Source: Acridotheres tristis (lineage: Eukaryota; Chordata; Aves; Passeriformes; Sturnidae). Taken from it: a DNA stretch of 64,000 nt. The translations under genes and the position numbers were made by a program. The stretch lies in the NCBI GenBank assembly GCA_037013685.1, contig CM072898.1, forward strand, positions 2,666,001 through 2,730,000, given 5' to 3'. Under the pieces are notes generated by a model. It was not told the origin of the DNA and did no database searches. It saw only the letters and a list, made by a program, of their open reading frames with translations. Numbering within the stretch: position 1 is the stretch's first letter; every line of letters begins with the position of its first letter. Positions 52,021 through 64,000 of this stretch are shown here, piece after piece.

Positions 52021-55000
52021 GAAAAAAAACAAAACATCATGGAGCTTCAAGGTGCACTAAGTGAGGGCTGCTGCTGCAAGGATTAGGTTATCTTGTGCAA
52101 GTCCTAATCCCCATGTGACTGCACAGGGAGCTGGATCTGGGAACCCATTCACACAAAAATCAACCCAGTGTATCAGCTCCCCCGTGCTGTCCACACTGCT
52201 CCATCAGCACAGGGGCTGAGCACACTGGGGCAGTAGAGCCAGTTAAACACCTTTCTCAGGAGGAACACACACCTGCCTTATCACAAGGCAGTCATGATGC
52301 TGCAGGCTAAGAAACTCTGCTGTCACGCTAAGCTCGTGAAACGCCAGTCAGTGGGAATGACAGGACAGGTGCTGAGTGGATATCCATGTGGCACATATCT
52401 GATGTACACGGGTTCAAATGGAAAATCAGGTTCCTCTTATATGCCATTGTGAAATTCTCTCGAATGTTTCATAAACAAACATTTGCATCTTGGACACCTT
52501 TGAGCATTTCTTCAGACACCCATGTTGAGCAAAGTGGATACATATGTTTTCTTTGTAAAGTTTCCAAACACAGTTGCCTCAACTCTTACTTCAGTGTCAC
52601 TGGGAATGTAAGCTAGGTAAAAGACCTCAAGACAGGGCCCTTTGGGTAAAAGAATATTGCAAATTATTCATCCAAAAGATCTAGTATAATATAATTTAAT
52701 GCAATTTAATGTTTTGCAATGGCAGACATTTCACATATACCAATGCTCCTATACTGATGGTACAAGCCCATCACTAATGCACAAACTCACCCAAACAGGA
52801 GCCTGCAAAGGGCCTCAGTTCCCCCCTGTCATGCAAGCATCACTGGAGCCACCAGGCTGTTGGCTGGCAGAGGTGATTTCAGCTCTGTGCAGGACTGTGT
52901 TTCACACAGAGTTTCTGTGGTGCCCTTTGCTAGAAATAGCTGGGACCCTGTACAGTGCACACGTCAAGGGCCACAGAATTGTCTCGATCCCAACTCTTAT
53001 ATTTAGTTCCTCATTTTTTCACACACGGATTCTGTGAGGAGGGATCAGAGAAACAGTTATATGATTCTAGGTCATTGCTATCCGTATATATATATATTGT
53101 GATTAAGTTACCAGAGGAATATGCATTTGGTACTTAGCTCAAGTAAAGGCAAACTGCTGCATAAATCCATGATGGAAAATAAAGAGGAGGTTGCTCAGGG
53201 CTTGGCAGTTGGAACACAAACCTTGGATCAACTACAGAGCTGCAAATCTTACTTCAGTGGGCTGAAAAAGACTCACCTGGGGAATATTTACCCCCAAGAT
53301 TGTCTCTTGCAAGAGCAAATTAAACATGCAAGCAGAAACAGTATATTGGACTTTTTTCCTACTTCCCTAGAATAATTCTATTGATACAGCAGCAGATCCT
53401 CTTTTCTGGATGCTTCAGAGTGATTCTGCATCACTCCTTTAAAGCTGGCAGTTGGCTCTGGCCTTACACCCACCTAACAGCAAGATTTGCTCTGTTGCCT
53501 TTTTGTTGAAATGTGACTACCCTTCCTCCATACCCTTCCTTCTCCTGTGCTGATGCTGACCACAAGGAAAACCACAATGATAAAGCTATTTTCTCTTATT
53601 AGTCCATTTTTGTAAACAGTACTGAGTGCAGGAGCATAGCTCCTTGGTGTGTGTTAAGAAATGGAAATCTCCACTCTGAGTTGAAGTCTTATTGAATAAA
53701 TTTATGTTTCTTTAACTTGAAGGGGAATGTTACCTAGGCAAAGCTTTATCTAGAAAAATCTTTGCAAAATAAAAGGAAATTTAGGGGAGAAAACAACACA
53801 GAATCAGTCCTTAATTGTTTTTATACTTGCACTGTTCTTATTTTTTCCTACTTCATTAGAACTTTTTTTGGTTTTCAGTCTCCTTTTATTTACTTCATTG
53901 AGTTATTAACACTCAGATAAAATATTAAAGTATATTAAATGTATCTAGAAAGTAGGCCTGATTCATTAGACTGAGTAAATCTAACATATTTTCCAAATTA
54001 TACTAATATATTCTAATTTTAAGCCATTTTAATGTAATTTAAAAATGTTTCATATTTTGACAGAAACAAAGGCAGCTAAAAATGACAGAAAGGAGAAAAC
54101 TATTTGAGAAATACACTGTAAATTACAACTAAATATCTACTATAATGAAACCGAATGGATTTTAAATAACTCAGCTAAACTTTTATGTATTTTTAAATAA
54201 AAATAATTAACCATCTTACAAAACCAACACCTTAAATACAATATACTTACAGAGGTTCTTTAGTAGAAAAGCTTTCTACTGCTCTGGCATGTGGAAGCAG
54301 CATACACAAAAGAAATTCTTCCCTCTAAAACCACATACTAACAAATGTGTTTTCTTCCCACATTGCTCTTCAAAAATTATTAGCTGTCCTAAATAGAGAT
54401 TAAAAAAAAAAAAAGAGAGAGAGAGAGAAAAGCAAGAATACAGCAATCTTTTACCTCTCACTGTCAGGCAATATTTTGAACTGATTATCAGGTGAGCTGT
54501 TCTTACTAAATGGAAAAACACAGATGTTTTCAGAGATGCCTCTAATGGAAGCAAGAAGAAGCAACCCTCATAAGGTGGCTGGGGTTTTGTTCTGAAAAGG
54601 GTATATTAAAAACAAGTATGATCTCTCTATTTGGTCTTTCCACAGAAAAGTACAGTAACTGGGATGAAACCAAAAAGGTTGAAAAGCAAGATATGTTAAC
54701 TGAAAATAAGAAAGTTACTCTGGAAATCTGGAAAGTGTTTAAACATGTCTCAAATGCAGGCAATGTCCTGGGTAGGCTACATCTCCCATCAGGTACCTGT
54801 GTCTCTCCTCTCTGCATGGATAAAAATTTGGTCACAGGAAGCCCTTGCTGCAGGATATCAGATGTGAAATAGCCCAGCTGGGGACATTTTCCTCTTGTCA
54901 CACATGTGCTCACAAGAGCCTCTTCCTCAATTCCTGCTGTTAAAACACTCAGTCTTGATCTGGCGTTTTAGAAGTCTCTAGGGTTTAGGAGGCACAAGAA

Positions 55001-56100
55001 ACATTTGGTTTTCAGATGGGTATAGAAAATGGCTGTGAAAAAAGAAAAAGCTTTTGTGAAAGAAGAAAAGGTTTTTCTGGATATTAGTACATCAGTGTAG
55101 CTACAGCCAGAGGAAATCCCTGTGAAAGACAACTGACACATACAGGGCAAACAAACCTTAAGCACCTAAACACCTTTTGGCCCCCAGCAGCAGGACTTGT
55201 GTGGTGTGTGATGTGACTGTGGGGACTGAAGTATGACAAGGCAGAATCTCACAAGTGCCCAGCCTCTGGTGTGCCATCAGCAGGCACAGCACAGGCCAGT
55301 GGCCATGCTTACTGCTGTCACCTGGGAGGTCAGGAGCAGCTGGTCACTGATCTGCAGAGCCTCCTGCTGCATCCTGCACATGGGGCTGCTGGACCGAGGT
55401 CACTGCAGCGAGTGAGACACAGGTCTACTGCAGGGTGGACACTCACAGCACCTGGTACACCACATGAGAGCCCTCTCTGGTCTGAATTAAGAATTAATCA
55501 GTAACAGATAGTGTAGAAAACTGAGATGAGAGATATTTCAGTTAAAATCAGTAGCAAAACTGGAAGCGACTAAGAGTGTGATCCCCAGTGATGCTATGCT
55601 AGAACACCATCTTGCTAAAAACCCACAGTTATTTTGGGTAGCTGCTCATCAGGATCAATGAGGAGTCCAGTCCTCCAGTTTCCAGTCCTACAAGGAGATC
55701 TGCAATGACTTGATTGCCATTGAAGCCAGTAAAAGAAACAACCTCTTTGCAAGACCAGGGCTAGAGAGTTTAAATGTACAGAGCAGTCAGCTCTCCCTGT
55801 CTCCTTTCCACAGAAAGGTGTGATGAAGAAAACTACTTAGCTGTATCCTTTGGTAAAACCTCGCTGGTGAAAGTTTCAACAATCAATTTGCAGAAAAGTC
55901 ATAACCTCATGCTCACCATAAGTCTTGTGTCTCTATTCATATCTTAGCATCTCATCAGGAAGGTACACTCCTATCCCTCTGATGGAGGGGCTGAGCAGCC
56001 ACACGTGTGCCAGAGGTGCAATGATCACAAGTGCTAAGGAGGTGGAACTGCAGTGCAAGGTGTCTCTCACCAGAGACTCCTGAGGTTGGTTGCTGCTCTG
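52021..56100. other. Non-coding unique sequence, no gene seen
   Basis: AT-rich unique sequence, with a TA dinucleotide run at 53084-53097 and an A13(GA)n tract at 54402-54430. The zone 53.7-54.25 kb is very AT-rich. No gene or RNA recognised. Confidence 0.6.
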
Positions 56101-56530
56101 TCTTTCCTTTCCTTTCCTTTCCTTTCCTTTCCTTTCCTTTCCTTTCCTTTCCTTTCCTTTCCTTTCCTTTCCTTTCCTTTCCTTTCCTTTCCTTTCCTTT
56201 CCTTTCCTTTCCTTTCCTTTCCTTTCCTTTCCTTTCCTTTCCTTTCCTTTCCTTTCCTTTCCTTTCCTTTCCTTTCCTTTCCTTTCCTTTCCTTTCCTTT
56301 CCTTTCCTTTCCTTTCCTTTCCTTTCCTTTCCTTTCCTTTCCTTTCCTTTCCTTTCCTTTCCTTTCCTTTCCTTTCCTTTCCTTTCCTTTCCTTTCCTTT
56401 CCTTTCCTTTCCTCTCCTTTCCTTTCCTTTCCTTTCCTTTCCTTTCCTTTCCTTTCCTTTCCTTTCCTTTCCTTTCCTTTCCTTTCCTTTTCCTCTCCTC
56501 TCCTTTTCTTTTCTCTCCTTTCCTTTTCTC
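56101..56530 (+). repeat. (TTTCC)n polypyrimidine array, about 390 bp plus degenerate tail
   Basis: About 78 tandem copies of CCTTT run from 56101 to 56490 with a single visible substitution (CCTCT at 56411-56415). A degenerate T/C-rich tail then extends to about 56530. The complementary strand is purely purine. Several frames of 150-220 codons are open on both strands (FPFLS- or KERKG-type peptides) because the unit has no stop; they are not genes. Near-perfect purity suggests recent expansion or ongoing homogenisation. It could also be a length-uncertain assembly. Confidence 0.97.
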
Positions 56531-58185
56531 CAGGCTGTCAGCCCCAGCCACCATGAGGCTGGTTGCCAGTGCTCTCAGCAAGGAAGGACAGAGCAGCTCT
56601 CCAGCCACACTCACATCCTACAGGAACATTTTGCACAGCCTCTGCCCAGCCCCCAGCACATTGCAGTTTCAGGTGCTACCTCCAATAGTGTAAGTGATAA
56701 ACAGTTTCTGGCACAAGCATAGACTCGATTTTAGCAGCACAAAACAAAACTAGTACCAGGAGATGGTTTTAGTTGTTCAAATTTGCGGTAATTCCAACAT
56801 GTAACTCCCAAATTATTGTGGTATGCACAGTGAAAATCTAGGAGAAAACAAATTGAAGGGTTAAAGAGATACAACATTACAATTGATGAGATACTAGTAT
56901 TGTGTAGTGTGGGGTTTTTACTTCATGATTCTGCCAAAACCAACCTATAACCACAGCATTCAATTTTTCAAGTGTATGTGCCTAAGGCAAGGCAAATTTT
57001 TGCACCTACACATATGGGCTTTTTCCAGACATGTATATGGCTGCTGTGAGTGCTATTATCCTTCATTAAAAGTGATAGATCCTCAAGATAAATAGGCACG
57101 AATTACCATTCCCCAGCTGAGTCTGATCTATTACGTAAGTAGTCACTCTGCTTCTATAGCTCAGCTTTATAAACATAAAGTTATATGTTCTTTCCCAATG
57201 TCTCTCATCACATTATAATTTCCTTTTACCTGGAATCCCTTATAGTTTTTCAGAAACCAAAACAGTTTCTCTTACTAAATACTAGCCAAGTAACAAAAAT
57301 ACATGCATTAAACTGTGGAGTGTTAGCTCAAGAAAATCTTAGTTCCAAACCAGAAAGCTTTTCCCTAGGAAATGCTCCAGGTGTAATTACATACTCATGC
57401 AAATTTATTTTTCAGTAAAGGCAAAGTAGCATTTTCCTTCATTGAGAAAAATATCAGTAGTCACTTGCTGTGAGAAAGCTTGTCTGAAATGATAGGTCAG
57501 GTTAATATACCTAAATGTGGGGATATATCAGAATGAATCACCATTATATTTTTTTAAAGAACAAACCATGTTGTCAGACATTAAACACTTAATCAGATTT
57601 TCACAGACATGATAGTATTTGTTCAATGAGCTCACTTTTACTTTCTGTGTTCATCTAACCTCCCAATCAGCTCCTTCCTTTATTTGTTGGCTGGACTGAA
57701 AACTTTAGCAAAGCTGCTTAAAGGGCCCTCTAAGTGTGTCACAACATGCTGCAGACAGTCTAAATCCCTGTGAATTAAACCTGTGCACTGAAATATGACA
57801 AGCAGGAAGACAGAAGAAATAGTATCTTAAGATTATTTGCAGTGTAGAAAAACTGCCCTAGTTCTTTGATATTTATCCACATGTGAAGTGCTCTCATGGC
57901 AACCTCTGGTCCATGCAGGTTTGGCATTTGGTTGGTGCCCATGTGCAGCAGACATACAGCTAACTGCTGAATGTCCACAGGGCCCAAAGGACACTCAGTT
58001 ATGGCTCTGCCTCCAAATGTTCATGGCAAAGCCGTGGCAAAGCCTGCTTCTCAGCTCCCTGGTTGAGTTTGCCACGTAGGGAATTAGGGCTGGCCTGAAC
58101 AGAGATATCCCATTTCAAGCAAAATAATTTCCGTGTTCGACATTTGTCTTCAACACAATACAAAATAAAACTAAAACCTCTCAAA
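56531..58185. other. Non-coding unique sequence, no gene seen
   Basis: Unique AT-rich sequence with no recognised exon, RNA gene or mobile element. Confidence 0.6.
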
Positions 58186-58322
58186 TATGCTGGGAGACCA
58201 AGCCCTGAATCCTCAACTCAGTAGTCAGCAGGTTCAAGTCCCTACTTTGAACCAGGAAAACACTGACTTGAATCTGGATCTCCCACATCTCAGATGAGTG
58301 TCCTAACCACTAAGCTTGGGTG
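58186..58322 (-). mobile_element. Ancient tRNA-derived SINE-like fragment with boxes on both strands
   Basis: On the minus strand, 58315 down to 58262 reads TTAGTGGTTAGGACACTCAT, then GATTCAAGTC. This is the D-arm/A-box and T-arm/B-box arrangement of a tRNA-derived SINE head. On the plus strand, 58231-58241 is GGTTCAAGTCC, a perfect match to the pol III B-box consensus GGTTCRANNCC. It forms an imperfect inverted repeat with TTTGAACC at 58246-58253. The family is uncertain: an old amniote SINE is likelier than a functional tRNA, because no full cloverleaf can be drawn. Confidence 0.45.
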
Positions 58323-59154
58323 GAGCTCTTCCTCTTGCTTTACCCCACCCTGGATCTGATGACACTTTTACAGGAACAGATATATTTGTATGAAGAAGAG
58401 AGAAAAAAAAAATAAAGCCCAAGATTCAGGAACAACTATCATATGGAAAAATCACTTCTGGATATTTAGAATCTGCCAAAATCTGAGTTTATCCACTCAT
58501 TTTGAAAATGGGTAAAAGCATGATGCTTATTCTCTTTGAAGAACCCCATTAGTAAATACAAAACAGGCCTATTCTGCAGTAGGGGACAAGTATTTGTCAA
58601 GTGAAAGAGGGAAAAATACCCATTGCAAGTTTTAAAGTGCTCTGCAGGACTTACTGAGTAGCAGCCAGTGCAGGAGGACAAAGAGATGATGCCAAAGGTT
58701 TCAACATAATATAGATCCTTTCAGCACTGTTCCAGTCATGGAAAAGACACTGTAGGACCAAGAAGATAGGTATGGAGGCTGCCTTGAACATCCCTGGGTC
58801 ATGGAGAGCAGGATAAAGGGTAAACTGCATTTCTTCCTTTCAGGCCAGCCCTCTGAGGGTAGTACCAGCTGGGCACAGGAGGGTGGGCAGAGAGCTTTTC
58901 ACATGAGGGTGCCAAGCATTTCAGCTGGAGAATTAACCCAGAACCCTCATGCCCCAGGCAACAGCTAAATCCTATTATTTTCAGGGCAGAGGTTGAGCCT
59001 GCTGAGTACAGTCCCACTCCTATTTTTTGTACCATGAAAGCTCAATGAGAAGATTGCTGTGAAAACAGCATCGGTTCCAACTAAGCCGCTTGCTTTTCTC
59101 CAGCAAGTGTGAAACATGACTGAGTTACACCAGTACTGAGGGGGAAAGGAATTA
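58323..59154. other. Non-coding unique sequence
   Basis: Unique sequence with an A-rich run near 58402. No gene or transposon end recognised before the solo LTR. Confidence 0.6.
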
Positions 59155-59160
59155 TTAAAC

Positions 59161-59605
59161 TGTGGGAATTCAGCTAGTTGGGATGGATGGCAGGCCAGCC
59201 TTTGTCAACAATGAAAAACATCAATTTAAGACCTTGGGAAGCAGGATGCTCAGAAGAGAGAGATATGGTTAGGTTAGGGTGAGAGGAACAGGATTATGGG
59301 TACAGTTATGTTAATGAAGCAGTTCCTTATATGGTAATGGTATGAGTTATGATTGGCTGGCAGCTTGTTCCATATATGGTGATGTTTTTAATTCTCATTG
59401 TCCATTGTTTCCCTACCCCTCAGGTAAGATCATATAAGGTTCTGTTCACCTCATTGTCGGGGTCTTTCCTGTGATTGCCTTATGTACGTTTGTTGTTTTG
59501 CTCCTTTTATTAAAGTTCTTTTCCAGGTTTACTCCATCACACCCATCCCAATTATTTTATTTGCCACTCCTGGCCTGTCCTGAGTCACGGAGCTGAACCA
59601 TGACA
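59161..59605 (+). mobile_element. Solo LTR of an endogenous retrovirus, 445 bp
   Basis: The element begins TGTGGGAATTCAGC and ends CCATGACA, giving the TG...CA termini of a retroviral LTR. It is flanked by TTAAAC (59155-59160) and CTAAAC (59606-59611), a 6-bp target-site duplication with one mismatch. Six bases is usual for ERVK/class II-type elements. A CATATAAGG TATA-like box lies at 59431-59439 and an ATTAAA polyadenylation signal at 59509-59514, in the order expected for U3-R-U5. No internal retroviral sequence remains, so it arose by LTR-LTR recombination. The class assignment is inferred from the duplication length. Confidence 0.75.
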
Positions 59606-59611
59606 CTAAAC

Positions 59612-61517
59612 TGAAAAACTGCCCCAGAGTTCAGGAGGAACTATCCCAGCCTTCCCTCAGTGAAGTTCCCACTGGAAGCCTTCCTTAGGGCTCAGTGACA
59701 CAGACTACTCTGTGGCCCCACTCTGCTCATTATTTCCTTTTCCTGATGGGTCTCTCAGCTGTTCCACAGATTTTTTTTCTTCCCTCTATTTCTCTCCACT
59801 AAATTTGAGTATTACATTTACATTTTTTAAGTGCTCCTGAACTCTGAAGCCAAAACTGTTAGAGAATTAATTAATATCACCTCCAAATCTCTACCTGAGT
59901 GCTAGTAACTAGCTCAGAACCAATGAAGCTGATGTGGGTTTCTTATTTATATCACTACACACTGAGGTCACAAAGGCTCTGCTAGTATACTGGAGTACAG
60001 AATGTGTCACATGAAGATCTGGCATCAGATATTTTTAAGTATTTCAAGGTCTCTCTGTGATCCAGTTGGATTTGTTAATCTCAAACATCAATTCAAGTCT
60101 TCTCTCAGCTTCTACAGTTCCTCCCAGAGGGCTGTTCAATCTTTACATTAGCTTGTCCTATGTACTTTATAAAGTCTGGGGAGTCTAGATTAATATTCAA
60201 GCTGTGGGAACAAGCAAAAGGTCTCTCTTCTTAGGGTTTTAAGTGACGCATCCATCCATTTCCCAAAAGATGTTTAAGTGCTAACACATCTGCATTTCAC
60301 AGTGGTCTTGAGAGAATTCACCACAATACATATTTGACACACATTTGTATATCTAATATTTAGGTAAGACCATTTCCAAAGAGCTGCTTTTTCTTACTGT
60401 AGTACTAAACCTTTCCTGTTCAATCACTTCACAGAAAGCATATATGCTTAATTTTTAAAAAATTGTTCCAAATTATAACACTGGGAATAAACATGACAAG
60501 GATTTTACAGCGTGTAACCTTCAATTTTACCTACCTCTAACCAAAACATTTAAATGTGAGGGCATAATTAGATTCACTGTGCCAAAACTTCTCTCAGCTA
60601 CATTCCCAATACAGAGCATTGTCCTTTACATTTAACACAGGTGATGGAAAAGGGTTCTAGTCAGTTTTATTCCCTAACCCACAGATGTCCTGCCACAATA
60701 ATCTCTTTATCAAACCACCAGATTATTTTCTTGCTTAATATGACAGACACAATAAAATGCTGGGGGCTTGGAGTTTCTTTCCAAAGTTCACAAGGTATGT
60801 TGGCTTGTACATACATGCTTTAATGAGAAGAGCTAAAACACTGAAAATATGTGCAGCAGCATTGAAAGTGATCCAGGATGAGCAATATGAGTCAGTTTTA
60901 CTAATTAGTGCAGAACATAGTTACTAAATTACCAATATCATTAACACATTGCATGCAACCTTTCATAATAGACTGTAAACTAACCACATTGTAATTCCTG
61001 AGAATAGATAAGCACAGTTGGTAGATAAGGCTCCCAAAGAAAACTCACTTAATCAGAATAGGATACAACTCTTCTATTTTCCCTTCATGTAATTTTTTTA
61101 AGCAGATGAACTACTGGAAATAAATTTTTAATGTGTTGAGTTATTTCTTTTTTCCCCCCAAAAATTAGAGCATCTCATATGAATCTGTGCAAAGCTGAGT
61201 GAATTTATTGGATAAAGCATTAAAATCCATGTCACTTGACAACTTGGTCACTAATCATCTTGGTATATTCAAAACTCCATGTCATACAGATAATAGAGGA
61301 AAAAAATCTGTCAGACTCTCAGTTACTCACCTGTATCACATTATTTATTTCAACTACGTTGGACAAGAAATGGTATATAACCAAAACAAAGAGAAGGCTA
61401 TAAATAAGAGAAAGCATTATATATTTTAAAAATTCAGCAATATCAAAAACTCTTTGGCTAACACCAAAACAAAGGCTCCACCTGCGTTAGCCTCCTCTGT
61501 GGTGGCATTGTCAAATT
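59612..61517. other. Non-coding unique sequence, no gene seen
   Basis: AT-rich unique sequence with frequent stops in all frames. Nothing recognised. Confidence 0.6.
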
Positions 61518-61585
61518 TCATAGAATCACAGAGTGGTTATGGTTGGAAGGGACCCCTGCAGATGGTCTTGTCCAACCCCCAGATT
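61518..61585 (-). mobile_element. CR1 LINE 3'-end fragment
   Basis: TCATAGAATCACAGAGTGG followed by GGTTGGAAGGGACC and TCTTGTCCAACCCCC is the reverse complement of the avian CR1 3' terminus. The element therefore lies on the minus strand with its 3' end at 61518. Only the last roughly 65 bp are recognisable, and no reverse transcriptase sequence follows. This is the usual state of 5'-truncated CR1 copies, the dominant avian LINE. Confidence 0.88.
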
Positions 61586-64000
61586 TGACCCAATAATCTC
61601 CCATGAGTTTCCATGCTCCATCTCACTCTTCAGAATCAATGGGAGCTCCTCCCCTCCAAAACCATACAGATACACTTTGGATTTCACTGTTGCCTGTGTC
61701 CTATCTCACAGCAGGTCTGGCTGGGAGGCTTTAGGACTCCTTTCCCGACATCTGGTCCAGCTGCAGGAGAATTTGCCTGTCGTCCAAGAGCCATGGCAAA
61801 GGCATTGCAGGACAAGGTACACAAGTGCCAGTACACATTGCAGGCAAATCTGGGCTAACACAGGCACACACTCCGGCAAAATTGGGTTTAAACCACTCTG
61901 ATACCTAAATCAAGAAACTCTTACAGGGATACCAAAGTTATGAACCCAGCTAAGATGCATGTTGGCAGTGCAGCTTTGATGTACTCTGACTAGGAAGTGC
62001 CCTGTGGGTAGCACCCCCTCCTCCCTGAGTTTGGCAAATATGTTCTATCCAGAAGACCTTGCAAACCAGCACATACAACCAAAAACCAGGCAAAGCTGGG
62101 AGTCACCCACCTTCCCAGCTGTACCCAGATGCCAGAAAGCACTTGTCTGAAATACTTTTGGTTTCTTTCTACCTCCTTTCTCTCTCTCATCCCACACCTT
62201 TGCTCAGGAGAGCACTTTGTGATTTGCCTGCAGCAAGGTATATTCCTGACCTAAGACATGGGGACTCTAGTATGGTGCCCTTTTCCAAATCCTCTGGCCC
62301 ATAATTAGCTGGTGCTTAAACACAGTCAGTTGGAGCTGAGGATGTTGTCTGTAAACAATGGGAAGGGAGTGAAAGGGACAGTCAAGCCAAACAATTTGAC
62401 ACCGTGCCAGCTCAGCAGGCATCTGTAAGGAGTTTTCAATTTCACATCAATTTTTTTTTCTAAGAAAAAAGAGAACTTGCGCTCTATTTAAAAGCTGTTA
62501 CAATTCTATACGCTGCCTGAAAAGGAGCATAATTCACCTAAACTCTTCACATTTTGTAAAATGTGTATTGACATAAATTAGGAGCTTCCATTTCTACCCA
62601 TCAACTATTTCTTTTGAAGGGCTTTATGTATTTCAACCTACAGAAAGAGACTCAAACCTGCCCTTTAACCTAGTGAAATAGGCTTCTAAGTCAGTGTGTA
62701 AGTCTCAGCATTTAATATCATGCCACACTCTCCTTGCTTTTTATCCTGGACCACATGCTTTCATCTCTGTAAATGATGCCTTTAAAAGTTAGATTCATTT
62801 GCCAAATTTAAGAACTACCCCAGGGTGTTTTTTATTTATACTAACAATTTGCAAATATACATGTTGTTAAAAAACAATCATATTTTATTTCCACCACTGC
62901 AAGTTTTCAAGCCTGTGCTAAGCTTAGTAAAACTACTGGGCTCCTGAAGATATTTCTGTCAGGCAATTATACATGCACTTTCAAAATTTAGATTTCACAA
63001 ACATCTGGCAAAACTTCTCTAATTATGCCTTTCCTTTTCATCAATTCTTGCAGTCAAGTTGATTAAATACCCTAAAACTCATTCTCATATTTTCAATAAA
63101 ATAATTATGTCTAAACAAAAAAGCCTCCAAATATTGTCTCTGTAACGCTACTCCATCTCTTAATGTGCTGTATGTGCAGGAGATGTCTTTCTAGACCAGC
63201 ATGCATGAGAATTTTCTGCTGGTTGTCCTTGCTAGCCAGACATTAGCTGAACTTCAGAAGCCACTTCACCACAGTCATGAATCTGAGATGCTAAATCTTG
63301 CTAATGAGGCAGGTATGTAAGCATGGGCTCAGTACTGTGCTCCTGTGTTTGTACTCACATCCAGTCAGTTGAGTGCACAAGCAGAGAAGCATGTGAGCTT
63401 TTTTCTCTGCTAGACATATCCATTGCATTCTATAAAAACAGCACCTGTAACCTGCAGGCAACTGTGCAATGAGAGAGAAGCAGTACCTGTCAAAACAGAC
63501 TGAACATTTAGCATCCACAAATACTCCCACTGAAATAAGAAGGGCTATGAGAAGGTAAGATTGGCTTATCTTCAAGAGTACAGTTAATCCAGGTAACACA
63601 CACCATGTGTAATGCTATTTCACAGCTCCCACATTCACTTGCAGCATTTTCATACATGGGTTTTATGGACTTTGAAAGAGCTCCAGGTACTCAACTCAAT
63701 TTAGCAGCTTAGAAATTTTATGATCTTAGTGTGGCACACACCACATAGAAAGCTGCTGGGATTTGCAACAGGTTCTCTTAATCTTTCATATTCTATCTTT
63801 TTTAGCTTTTTTTCCCTGAACCTCCTAAATGCTTTTTCACAACTGATTCTCCCCTGTGTCAGGCAGCCACATCTCCCACCTTTAAAATAAATACACTTCA
63901 CCTACTCTTCAGATTATAATCTTTGCATAGACTATCCCAAGTCTTCTTCTAGACCGAAAAAGCAATTTCTCAGGAACCATGAAGTAAGGTAAATTGCTTG
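61586..64000. other. Non-coding unique sequence, no gene seen
   Basis: AT-rich unique sequence to the window end, with no recognised exon, RNA gene or repeat. The part immediately after the CR1 end could be older CR1 sequence too diverged to recognise. Confidence 0.55.

Noticed and set aside
55955..56722. Open frames of 167-220 codons (FPFLS-type and KERKG-type peptides)
   Set aside because: Produced solely by the TTTCC pentamer array, open in several frames and both strands.
59267..59280. Interstitial telomeric repeat
   Set aside because: Only two imperfect GGTTAG units, lying inside the solo LTR.

Overview
The window looks like a gene-free, intronic or intergenic stretch of a songbird (oscine passerine) genome. 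The evidence is in the retroelements. There is a minus-strand CR1 LINE 3' end near 61.5 kb. Near 51.9 kb there is a SINE with a tRNA-Ile-like head and a CR1-like tail, the structure known for the passerine TguSINE1 family. Two LTRs have avian ERV features: a 5' end typical of bird ERVL LTRs near 28.3 kb, and a solo LTR near 59.2-59.6 kb. There is no bacterial gene organisation, and base composition is moderately AT-rich with scattered GC-rich patches. I found no protein-coding exon, tRNA gene or rRNA gene that I can defend.

Layout. 0-9.2 kb is mostly unique AT-rich sequence with an imperfect AACAT repeat. 9.24-10.1 kb is a GC-rich block whose first part (about 9.29-9.62 kb) is CpG-island-like. 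13.2-14.2 kb holds a 42-bp minisatellite of 8 copies inside a retroelement-like segment. 14.2-28.1 kb is unique sequence with one probable ancient repeat at about 19.1 kb and a small hairpin at 21.1 kb. 28.15-30.56 kb is repeat-rich: a GATA microsatellite, an ERVL-type LTR and a 470-bp ATGGG/ATGGC pentamer array. 35.25-35.85 kb is a second CpG-island-like block. 35.9-51.8 kb is unique and AT-rich, and its first kilobase looks like possible conserved noncoding DNA. 51.87-52.02 kb is the SINE. 56.1-56.53 kb is a long TTTCC pentamer array. 58.19-58.32 kb is a degraded SINE-like piece with tRNA-type boxes on both strands. 59.16-59.61 kb is the solo LTR. 61.52-61.58 kb is the CR1 end.

Nearly all the long open frames come from tandem repeats whose units lack stop codons, so they stay open in several frames on both strands. 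The most interesting material is structural: a graded G-quadruplex-prone array, a pure polypyrimidine array, a codon-phased minisatellite, two orphan CpG-rich blocks and two tRNA-derived SINE-type pieces of different age. I see no sign of a new multi-gene system, and I have not forced one.
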